NCBI GenBank assembly: GCA_003564505.1
Contig: PXFD01000007.1
Span: 1-11,988 of the forward strand
Length of the DNA stretch: 11,988 nt
Direction of reading: 5' to 3'
DNA from: Syntrophomonadaceae bacterium
GTDB lineage: Bacteria; Bacillota_D; Dethiobacteria; DTU022
Below are positions 6,286-11,988 of the stretch, piece by piece. Every line of letters starts with the position of its first letter. Position 1 is the first letter of the stretch. The translations under genes and the position numbers were made by a program. The notes under the pieces are model-generated. The model saw only the letters and a list, made by a program, of their open reading frames with translations, was not told where the DNA came from and did not search any database.

Positions 6286-8148
6286 TTAGCTCCACAGGGC
6301 AGGGATGATATCATCCAGTCCCATTTCACGGAGTTTTTCTGCCGACGGTTTGCCAGTTTTGTCATCCCAGCCGCGTATGCGGTAGTAGTTTTCAAGCAGA
6401 ACAGCTAGCTCGTTCACATGACCCTCAGCCGGACCTTCTGGTAAGGGGTCTTCCATCAGCCGCCTTGGCAGTTTATCGTCCGCTGCAATCAGCCCTTCCC
6501 GGTTGCTAAATGCCCGAGCCAGGTTGTAAACCCTTTCACCAACCTGTTTGTACTCATCCAGGCTGTAATCCCAGCCGGTTACAAGGTTGACCAGCTTCAC
6601 CCAGTCTTCAGCGCTCAGGCATAAGCCCATGAACTTACATGCCCCAACACAGTCAAAGGTAGTAAGCATATCTTCCAGGTCTACCGCCACCCTGGCCTCA
6701 GCGGGATCGGCCACGAAGGGATCTTTGATCTCGCTGTCTTCTACGATCAGGAATGGCACATCAGAGAAAGTCGGCCCCTGGACAAAGGCGGTTATGTGGT
6801 CTCCGCCCCGGTTGGCGGTCACGTAGGTTAGGCCGGTCATCTGAACAGCCCGACTGTCATAGGCTGGAAGCTCTAACCCCTTAACATGCATGGCAAAGTC
6901 TTCGCTGCCCTGCCCTAACTTTTCCGCCATCCGCCTGGTGCCTTCAGCCAGCAGGTTACCAATACCCTCTCTTTTGGCAATCAAGTGTACCAGGTCGACA
7001 ATAATGTCCTGATCGCCGAAATTAATGGCAGTTCCACCGGTATCTGATTCTGTCAGAATACCTTTTTCGAAGCACTCCATGGCAAAGGCTATTGTGCTGC
7101 CCGCCGATATCGTGTCGATTCCATAATCGTTGCACAAATAACCTGCCATGGTAATGGCTTCCAGGTTGCTTACAGCGCACATCCCACCGAAGGTGCCTAC
7201 CGTTTCATATTCTGGCCCTTCACCCCGGTGTCCGGTGTATTTCCCTTCCCTAATCTCGGTACCGCGCCCGCATTCTATGGGGCAGGCAAAACAGGTAATA
7301 TTTTTGGTCAGGATCTTGTCGGAAATGGCCGGCCCGTTGATCTCGTCGGAGTATTCGAAGGTGCCGGTCTGCCAGTTACGCGTCGGAAATCCGCCACGGA
7401 CGCTGACCAGGTCTAAAACAACGCTGGTTCCGAAAGATTGCATCGCCATTTTAAACATTGCGTCGTCAATCAGTTCATACTGTTTTTTTGAATGAGCTTT
7501 AAATTCTTCCTGCTTGTATACAGGGGTGTTTGCAGTACCCCTCACGGCGATCGCTTTCAAGTTTTTTGAACCCATAACAGCACCCAAACCGCACCGTCCG
7601 GCTGCGCGCCCGTAGTCGTTCATTATAGCCGCGTATGTGACCAGGTTTTCACCGGCCTGGCCAATGCAGGCTACATTGAATTTTTTATCCAGTTCCTCTT
7701 TTAGCGTGTCAGTTGTTTCAGGCACATTTTTTCCCCAGAGATGATCAGCTTCTCTGAGTTCGGCCTTATTGTCCTCAATGAGGAGGTAAACAGGCTTCGG
7801 CGATTTTCCTTCAAATATGATCCCGTCATAACCGCACTTTTTAAAATCCACTCCCCAGCGCCCCCCGGAATTGGCCTGCCCCCAGATCCCGGTCTGGGGC
7901 GATTTGCTTACAACGCTAAACCGTCCTGTACTGGGTGCCACTACTCCGGTCAGACTGCCGGCCATGAAAATTAGCTTATTATCAGGGCCCAGAGGGTCTG
8001 TCCCGGCTGGAACTTCGTCCCAAAGATACCTGGTAGCCAGGCCTGCACCTCCCAGGTAATCCCGGTGTTTTTCTGCCGGTATTTCCTCCTCACTGATAAA
8101 ACCGTTTGTCAAATCAACTCTCAGCAACTTATCATGACAGCCATACAC
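6286..8148 (-). CDS. aor: Aldehyde:ferredoxin oxidoreductase (tungsten/molybdenum AOR family)
   Basis: A 620-residue AOR-family enzyme, which oxidises aldehydes to acids with ferredoxin as acceptor, or reduces acids when ferredoxin is very reduced. It has the N-terminal domain start MYGCHDKLLRVDL, the pterin-binding segments (ANSGGRWG; NDYGRAAGRCGLGAVMGSKNLKAI), and cysteines CFACPIEC at 286, 289 and 293 with a distal Cys504 in CVGACKF. This spacing nearly equals that of Pyrococcus furiosus AOR, where four such cysteines hold one [4Fe-4S] cluster. I start at GTG 8148, not ATG 8166: GGAGG lies between the two, 9 bases before the GTG, and family members commonly begin MYG. It is first in an operon with the ligase and the MoaD-like gene. 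The metal (W or Mo) cannot be told from sequence. Confidence 0.93.
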   Translation of the reverse strand: MYGCHDKLLRVDLTNGFISEEEIPAEKHRDYLGGAGLATRYLWDEVPAGTDPLGPDNKLIFMAGSLTGVVAPSTGRFSVVSKSPQTGIWGQANSGGRWGVDFKKCGYDGIIFEGKSPKPVYLLIEDNKAELREADHLWGKNVPETTDTLKEELDKKFNVACIGQAGENLVTYAAIMNDYGRAAGRCGLGAVMGSKNLKAIAVRGTANTPVYKQEEFKAHSKKQYELIDDAMFKMAMQSFGTSVVLDLVSVRGGFPTRNWQTGTFEYSDEINGPAISDKILTKNITCFACPIECGRGTEIREGKYTGHRGEGPEYETVGTFGGMCAVSNLEAITMAGYLCNDYGIDTISAGSTIAFAMECFEKGILTESDTGGTAINFGDQDIIVDLVHLIAKREGIGNLLAEGTRRMAEKLGQGSEDFAMHVKGLELPAYDSRAVQMTGLTYVTANRGGDHITAFVQGPTFSDVPFLIVEDSEIKDPFVADPAEARVAVDLEDMLTTFDCVGACKFMGLCLSAEDWVKLVNLVTGWDYSLDEYKQVGERVYNLARAFSNREGLIAADDKLPRRLMEDPLPEGPAEGHVNELAVLLENYYRIRGWDDKTGKPSAEKLREMGLDDIIPALWS

Positions 8149-8157
8149 AAGAATACA

Positions 8158-8162
8158 CCTCC
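8158..8162 (-). promoter_or_regulatory. Ribosome binding site deciding the AOR start
   Basis: GGAGG on the minus strand lies inside the longer frame that begins at ATG 8166, and 9 bases before the GTG at 8148. It therefore supports the shorter product. Confidence 0.7.
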
Positions 8163-8262
8163 ACATAATTTGATTTTATTAGCAATAAATTTCGCGCCTG
8201 TGCTGTATTTATGAAAATTATGAATATAATCATCTTGCACAATAAGCTCACAATTTATTTTA

Positions 8263-8291
8263 AATATACAATGCCTTACAGGAAAAAACAA
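8263..8291 (-). promoter_or_regulatory. Candidate sigma-A-type promoter for the AOR operon
   Basis: On the minus strand TTGTTT (8291-8286) and TATATT (8268-8263) are separated by 17 bases. This would give a leader of roughly 105 bases before the AOR GTG. The region is AT-rich, so a chance match is possible. Confidence 0.4.
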
Positions 8292-8347
8292 CCTTTCTGG
8301 AGAAAGAATCTTCACAATAAAAACCTGTTTGCTCATAATTATTTACT

Positions 8348-8375
8348 TTCGCATTACTGTTAAAAGAGGTATAAT
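8348..8375 (+). promoter_or_regulatory. Candidate promoter for the SCP2-alcohol dehydrogenase operon
   Basis: TTCGCA (8348-8353), 16 bases, then a perfect TATAAT (8370-8375). Transcription would start near 8382, leaving a leader of about 120 bases before the SCP2 gene. The -35 box matches only four of six positions. Confidence 0.4.
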
Positions 8376-8430
8376 TAGCTAAATGTATCACATTTTGACG
8401 CTAAGTCATTGCAATCGGGGCTTAAAAATA

Positions 8431-8440
8431 CTGTTAACAG
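8431..8440. promoter_or_regulatory. Palindrome CTGTTAACAG, possible operator
   Basis: A perfect 10-base palindrome lies in the divergent AOR/SCP2 control region, downstream of the candidate rightward promoter. The 9-base string TACTGTTAA occurs here (8429-8437) and again at 8355-8363, overlapping the spacer of that promoter. The repeated half-site suggests a regulator binding site, but no regulator is identified. The rest of the 356-base gap (8149-8504) is AT-rich and holds an orphan AAAGGAGG at 8441-8448 with no start codon after it; I see no gene in it. Confidence 0.3.
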
Positions 8441-8504
8441 AAAGGAGGTTTAGTTTAATACTTTTTACCCACTCTGAAGATCACTTTTAGGGAGGAATGC
8501 AGAA

Positions 8505-9068
8505 ATGAATTACACTTACGGCTCGGACGAATGGGAAAATGCTTACCTGGAAATGGTTGAGAAAAGGCTTTCAGAAGTAGAAAAGCCCTACATAATGGGA
8601 ACTCCGGAATGGGTGGCTGCTTTTGAAAAACTAATTCAAAATGATGACGATTATAAGGAAGTGGCAAAAACCTGGGAAGGCACGGTAGTTATTCATATCC
8701 TTGCCAACTCCGAAATTGGTTTAAATGACGATATTTACATGTTGATGGACCTGTGGCATGGCGACTGTCGCTCTGTTAGGCTGGTTCCCCGCGAAGCCGG
8801 TGAACAGGCCGATTTTGTTTTAACAGGGGAATTTGAACGATGGCAGTCTGTGCTGGAAGGCGAGCTGGATGTTGTTAAAGCCATGATGCAGGGAAAAATT
8901 AAACTTAAAGGTTCACTACCTATGATAGTGCGTTATGTAAAAGCCAGCAAGCGGTTGGTAGACTTAGCAGCCCAGATTGAAACCAGTTTCCATACCGCAA
9001 TGGATGAAGAAGAAAGAAAAAAATATAACGAATGGTTTAGCAAACTGCGTTCAACCTATGGATTTTAA
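8505..9068 (+). CDS. SCP2-type sterol/lipid-binding domain protein
   Basis: A 187-residue soluble protein. From about residue 55 to 155 it fits the SCP2 sterol-carrier fold: a WEGTVVIHILAN strand, a strand pair around YMLMDLWHGDCRSVRLV, then ADFVLTGEFERWQSVLEGE and MMQGKIKLKGSLPMIVRYV, the last being the conserved G-K-I-K-x-x-G segment. The N-terminal 45 residues are acidic and helical. No signal peptide or membrane segment is present. SCP2 domains bind fatty acids or fatty acyl-CoA in a hydrophobic tunnel, and stand-alone bacterial ones often accompany acyl-CoA genes. Here it probably shields or delivers the substrate of the neighbouring AOR, ligase or alcohol dehydrogenase (inference). GGAGG at 8491-8495, 9 bases before the ATG, fixes the start. 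The alcohol dehydrogenase follows after 30 bases. Confidence 0.8.
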   Translation: MNYTYGSDEWENAYLEMVEKRLSEVEKPYIMGTPEWVAAFEKLIQNDDDYKEVAKTWEGTVVIHILANSEIGLNDDIYMLMDLWHGDCRSVRLVPREAGEQADFVLTGEFERWQSVLEGELDVVKAMMQGKIKLKGSLPMIVRYVKASKRLVDLAAQIETSFHTAMDEEERKKYNEWFSKLRSTYGF

Positions 9069-9084
9069 TTCTGTTTAAGAAAAC

Positions 9085-9090
9085 AGGAGG
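9085..9090 (+). promoter_or_regulatory. Ribosome binding site deciding the TTG start of the alcohol dehydrogenase
   Basis: AGGAGG ends 8 bases before TTG 9099, and no ATG or GTG lies at that distance in frame. Confidence 0.75.
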
Positions 9091-9098
9091 TAGCTGCC

Positions 9099-10262
9099 TT
9101 GTCGTACGATCGAGATCTTGCTTTTGAATACAATAATCCAACCAAGATTATTTTTGGAAAAAACAGCATCAAAGAAATTGGACTGGAAGTAGACAGCCTG
9201 GCTTGTTCCAGGGCGTTGATTGTTACTGATAAAGGTATCGTTGAGGCCGGCCTGGCCGAGCGTGTCGAAAAAGCACTGGGCCATCGTTATGTCGGAATTT
9301 ACGACAGGTGCATCCAGGATTCGGGGTTTCACCTGGTCGATGAAGGAGCTGCCTATGCCCTCGAACAAGGTGCCGATATATTGGTCAGTGTAGGAGGCGG
9401 AAGCGTTATTGATACTGCCAAGGGTATGGCTGTTGTAATGAAAGAAGGCGGAAAACTTGAGGATTACAGCGGAGTTCAAATGCTTACCCGACCGCAGACA
9501 CCGCACATAGTGGTGCCAACAACAGCTGGAAGCGGCAGTGAAGCAACCTGGTTTGCCGTTATAAAGGACTGGGATCGGGATGTAAAGGAAGCATTTCTTG
9601 ATTACTACCTGATCCCCAGCAAAGCGATCCTCGATCCTACCTTAACAATAGGTCTCCCTCCGCACCTTACTGCCGGTCCTGGAATGGATGCCCTATCCCA
9701 TGCCGTGGAGGCAATTCATACCCTACAGAGGCAGCCCATTGCTGATGCCATGGCCCTGCAGGCAATCAGGCTAATCATGGAGTATCTCCCGCGCTGTGTC
9801 GAACAGGGCGATGATCTTGTGGCCCGCGGCCAGCAGCAGCTTGCCGCTACCATGGCCGGTATTGCTTTTAGCAACGGTCAGCCCGGCCTGGTCCATGCCC
9901 TGGCCCACCCGGTGGGAGCCTTATACGAAGTTCCGCACGGCATTGCCAATGCCATTCTCTTGCCTCATGTCTTGGTTTTCAACATGGAAGAATGCGCCGA
10001 TCGCTATGCTTTAATTGCCAGGACAATGAACCTTGATGTGCGTGGCATGAATGACGAGGACGCCGGCAGGGCAGCAGCTGATGCCATCTGGAAGCTAACC
10101 GAAAGAATCGGCCTCCCACAAAAGCTTCGCGATGTAGGAGTTCCCGAGTCGGGCCTGGAGAAGGCAGCCGATTATTCGCTGGCTGATGGTTCAATAGTTT
10201 ACAACCCGCGCCCGGCGATGGAAATGGAACTAGTGCTGGAAGTATACCGCGCTGCCTGGTAG
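9099..10262 (+). CDS. Iron-containing (group III) alcohol dehydrogenase
   Basis: A 387-residue NAD(P)-dependent dehydrogenase interconverting an alcohol and its aldehyde or ketone, of normal family length. The nucleotide-binding motif is VGGGSVIDTAKG (98-109), followed by PTTAGSGSEAT (140-150). The iron ligands of FucO-type enzymes are all present by alignment: Asp197 and His201 in GMDALSHAVE, His266 in VHALAHPVG, and His280 in VPHGIANA, with the ligand spacing 266 to 280 equal to that in FucO. It starts at TTG 9099 behind a strong AGGAGG. It is co-transcribed with the SCP2 gene and ends just before a strong terminator. Opposite the AOR operon, it would make the aldehyde the AOR oxidises, or reduce the aldehyde the AOR makes. 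Cofactor preference and chain length are not visible. Confidence 0.93.
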   Translation: MSYDRDLAFEYNNPTKIIFGKNSIKEIGLEVDSLACSRALIVTDKGIVEAGLAERVEKALGHRYVGIYDRCIQDSGFHLVDEGAAYALEQGADILVSVGGGSVIDTAKGMAVVMKEGGKLEDYSGVQMLTRPQTPHIVVPTTAGSGSEATWFAVIKDWDRDVKEAFLDYYLIPSKAILDPTLTIGLPPHLTAGPGMDALSHAVEAIHTLQRQPIADAMALQAIRLIMEYLPRCVEQGDDLVARGQQQLAATMAGIAFSNGQPGLVHALAHPVGALYEVPHGIANAILLPHVLVFNMEECADRYALIARTMNLDVRGMNDEDAGRAAADAIWKLTERIGLPQKLRDVGVPESGLEKAADYSLADGSIVYNPRPAMEMELVLEVYRAAW

Positions 10263-10290
10263 CGTCAGTAAATGATATACTGCAAATATG

Positions 10291-10317
10291 CTCCCGCCAA
10301 CCGGCGGGAGTTTTTTT
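10291..10317 (+). terminator. Strong intrinsic terminator after the alcohol dehydrogenase
   Basis: A perfect 8-base GC-rich stem (CTCCCGCC / GGCGGGAG) with a 4-base loop AACC is followed immediately by seven Ts. It closes the SCP2-alcohol dehydrogenase unit 28 bases after its stop codon. Confidence 0.93.
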
Positions 10318-10551
10318 GGACATTATTTATTTCAAGCAAAAATATATAATAAAGCTTTAAACGTTAAGAATAAAACAGCACTCAATGGCAAGCATGAATA
10401 AATGAGTTTTTAAAAAGGTTCAGGATTTGAATTATTATTTGCCGGCTTTCACCTTTTCCTGTCCAGACCATAATGTGTATTTAGTCAATTTATAACTTGC
10501 TCAACTTTTAAGCGGCCTTGTTCTGTCAAAAAGACTATATCAGTTCTCAGA
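10318..10551. other. AT-rich intergenic stretch with no gene seen
   Basis: Between the terminator and the Crp/Fnr remnant I find no open frame with a ribosome site, no convincing promoter and no repeat. It marks the border between the intact acyl-CoA module and the degraded genes to its right. Confidence 0.5.
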
Positions 10552-10785
10552 CTATTTAACCTTCATACTTTTCAAGGTAATTGTCCTGGCATCATAATCC
10601 AGCAGGCCATCCCGGCGCATTTTATTTAGTTCACGGCTGAGCGAAGTCCTCTGCACACCTAATCGCTCTGCCATTTCTTTTTTTTGAATAGTTAAGCTTA
10701 ATAACCGGGCTCTGCTGTATATGGTATTCATAGGTTAGAAATGCAATAATCTGTTCCCGGATTGTACTGTGAGATATTGTTGCCT
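10552..10785 (-). pseudogene. Crp/Fnr-family regulator remnant (C-terminal DNA-binding part, frameshifted)
   Basis: On the minus strand the sequence encodes SHSTIREQIIAFLTYEY, the start of the Crp/Fnr C-terminal domain. After a frame change it gives KKEMAERLGVQRTSLSREL followed by NKMRRDGLLDYDARTITL and a TAG stop at 10552. This is the complete winged helix-turn-helix with the recognition helix RTSLSREL. The first part is in one frame (stop at 10631) and the second in another; they meet at a run of eight As (Ts 10678-10685 on the plus strand). Removing one A would join them. The roughly 150-residue cyclic-nucleotide-like sensor domain and the start codon are absent: the DNA to the right codes for a ferredoxin on the other strand. 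It therefore looks like a dead remnant. The right-hand boundary is approximate. Confidence 0.75.
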
Positions 10786-11342
10786 CATTTTTCCTGGGCA
10801 GGATATACTGTGGCTGGCTCTGTCCGATTAATACTGTCATGAATGCAGTAACAGCTATCAAAATAAGACTGGGCATAAAAAAGCAAAAAGTTCCACATGC
10901 TTTAGCCAGCCCCTGGATCAAGTACCTGGTACTGATCCTGTTTATAGCTGCCTTTGCTTTTAGCATGATCACCAGCAGAGCGATTCCGGCATTACCGGCA
11001 TTATTTGCCGCCGGGGTAGTATTAACCATATTCTTCCCGGAAGAACTCTGGCATCGTTACCTCTGTCCGTATGGCACGATTCTGAGCCTTCCGGCAGGGA
11101 AAGCAAAACTCAATATGATGATCGACCAGGAAAAATGCGACAGCTGTGATATTTGTAAAAAAGTCTGCCCGACAGACGCTGTCCAGGTCAGCGACAAGGT
11201 ATACTCTATTAAAGGAAACAGCTGCCTTGTCTGTCTCGACTGTTCAACCCAATGCCGCCAGGATGCCATTGCCCACACGAGATACAAGCCCCATTCGAAT
11301 GAGCAGCAGGAATGGGCTTATAACCACAGTAATTACCGGTAA
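10773..11342 (+). pseudogene. NapH/YccM-like membrane 4Fe-4S ferredoxin protein, N-terminus missing
   Basis: The open frame after a TGA at 10770-10772 reads FFLGRIYCGWLCPINTV, the conserved CGWxCP loop that lies inside NapH/YccM/NosR-type polyferredoxins after two or three membrane helices. Those helices are missing. A basic loop, two hydrophobic segments (KYLVLILFIAAFAFSMI and IPALPALFAAGVVLTIFF), a second loop RYLCPYG and two ferredoxin clusters, CDSCDICKKVCP and CLVCLDCSTQC, follow. In the second loop the expected first Cys is His (HRYLCPYG). An ATG at 10839 could start a 167-residue product, but it lies after the first CP motif and has no ribosome site. I read this as a 5'-truncated gene whose intact form passed electrons from a quinol or flavin to a membrane reductase. 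A short shorter-frame expression product cannot be excluded. Confidence 0.65.
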
Positions 11343-11419
11343 GCTGGTCGGAGCTAAAATTATGGAAAAGATAATTGCCATCGAAGACCTGCCGAATAAT
11401 GGAGAATAGGTTGGAAGTT

Positions 11420-11988
11420 TTATTTTAATTTATGAGAAAGCACGCCCCTGACCAGGCCGGCGGCGCCAGAGATCATCATATCCCCATGTGGAACAGCCAT
11501 GTAGCCCATATTAGCAGCAAGTTTTCTCTGCGGGCCGGTGACGGAAATGAAGTCAAACTTGTATTTTTCTGCTTCGGGCAGGATGGCACAACCGTGGCCA
11601 TGATCTTCAAAAATCTCCTCGTTACCCAGGGAAAACTGCTGAAAACGCTCCAGGTAATCAGCCAGCTTTTGCTCTGTCAGCAAGCCGGTGTGGTGTTCAA
11701 ATACTCCGTATACCTTGTCTCCGGCCACCAGGAATGCAATGGTGTGTTGATTCCCCACATTAACCAGCATACTGCCCTCATCTTCCGTGGCTTCCCTGAC
11801 CCGGGGATCTTCCAGACTGCCCAGGATAGCCGCCGCACCTGTATCCATAAGCCAGATCTCTTCAGCTCTCTCCCGGCAGCACTCCTGTACCGCCTTCATC
11901 CTGGTAAAATATTCAGGCAGGCTGTGCTGGTTATAGGTCAAGCCTGATAAACTGCCACCCTGGTCCAGGAATCTCTGCCAGTGTTCAA
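11420..11988 (-). CDS. DUF1786-like protein, N-terminus beyond the window
   Basis: On the minus strand the frame is open from the right edge to TAA at 11420. The visible part is 188 residues and the real start lies outside; the TTG at 11941 is internal, since EHWQRFLDQGG continues upstream in frame. Features include LVNVGNQHTIAFLVAGDKVYG, a phosphate-binding-like turn of the actin/Hsp70 ATPase fold, then GVFEHHTGLL, EDHGHGCAIL and GDMMISGAAGLVRGVL near the end. From memory these match DUF1786 (COG4012), a family found in archaea and anaerobic bacteria, sometimes named as related to pyruvate formate-lyase activating enzymes without proof of function. No radical-SAM CxxxCxxC motif is seen in this part. 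It converges on the ferredoxin remnant. Function unknown. Confidence 0.6.
   Translation of the reverse strand, partial: EHWQRFLDQGGSLSGLTYNQHSLPEYFTRMKAVQECCRERAEEIWLMDTGAAAILGSLEDPRVREATEDEGSMLVNVGNQHTIAFLVAGDKVYGVFEHHTGLLTEQKLADYLERFQQFSLGNEEIFEDHGHGCAILPEAEKYKFDFISVTGPQRKLAANMGYMAVPHGDMMISGAAGLVRGVLSHKLK

Noticed and set aside
8149..8166. ATG 8166 as the AOR start
   Set aside because: The ribosome site GGAGG would lie inside the coding region. GTG 8148 has the right spacing and gives the usual MYG beginning.
8121..8336. Leftward 71-codon open frame upstream of and overlapping the AOR start
   Set aside because: It lies in the AT-rich leader, has no ribosome site at its ATG and resembles nothing I know.
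8395..8428. TTGACG with TAAAAA as the promoter of the SCP2 gene
   Set aside because: The spacing is over 20 bases. The TATAAT at 8370 is a better -10 box.
10839..10841. ATG 10839 as a genuine start of the ferredoxin gene
   Set aside because: No ribosome site precedes it, and the conserved CGWLCP loop is encoded in frame upstream, so the ATG is an internal methionine.
10631..11029. Leftward 132-codon open frame as a complete gene
   Set aside because: Only its middle matches a Crp/Fnr domain. Its N-terminal half is antisense to ferredoxin membrane segments and its end is out of frame with the rest of the DNA-binding domain.
11432..11947. Long rightward open frame of 171 codons antisense to the DUF1786-like gene
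   Set aside because: It has no ribosome site or recognisable motif, and the opposite strand codes for a protein with conserved-looking motifs continuing past the window edge.
1..11988. CRISPR arrays, tRNA/rRNA genes, insertion sequences or phage genes
   Set aside because: No regularly spaced repeats, cloverleaf-like sequences, transposase motifs or terminal inverted repeats were found by reading the window.

Overview
The window looks like chromosomal DNA of an anaerobic, Gram-positive-type bacterium, most likely a clostridial or Desulfotomaculum-like Firmicute. This is inferred from strong AGGAGG-type ribosome binding sites with frequent GTG and TTG starts, a tungsten/molybdenum aldehyde:ferredoxin oxidoreductase, an iron-sulfur flavoprotein and an iron-dependent alcohol dehydrogenase. 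No RNA gene, CRISPR array or transposase is visible.

Left part (1-4164): the 3' end of a LivM-type branched-chain amino acid ABC permease, a ketoacyl synthase III-like condensing enzyme with an altered active site, a TetR-family regulator and a MaoC-type hot-dog hydratase read rightwards. A leftward iron-sulfur flavoprotein gene follows. Two further rightward MaoC-type genes come next, coupled by an ATGA overlap; the second has lost the catalytic Asp/His motif, which suggests a heteromeric hydratase.

Middle (4242-8148): a leftward operon reads aldehyde ferredoxin oxidoreductase (AOR), AMP-forming acyl-CoA ligase, then a MoaD/ThiS-like protein ending in Gly-Gly. A 356-base divergent control region separates it from a rightward pair: an SCP2-type lipid-binding protein and an iron-type alcohol dehydrogenase, closed by a strong terminator (10291-10317). 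Together these genes would interconvert alcohol, aldehyde, acid and acyl-CoA, and the hydratases and condensing enzyme would act on the acyl-CoA. The direction of flux and the substrate cannot be read from the sequence.

Right part (10318-11988): gene debris. A Crp/Fnr-type regulator survives only as its C-terminal DNA-binding part and is frameshifted at an A8 run. It lies head-to-head with a NapH/YccM-like membrane ferredoxin that has lost its N-terminus. One deletion across a divergent gene pair would explain both losses. The window ends inside a leftward gene resembling the DUF1786 family.

The best candidate for something under-described is the acyl-CoA/aldehyde module as a whole, particularly the active/inactive hot-dog pair and the Cys-His-His condensing enzyme.
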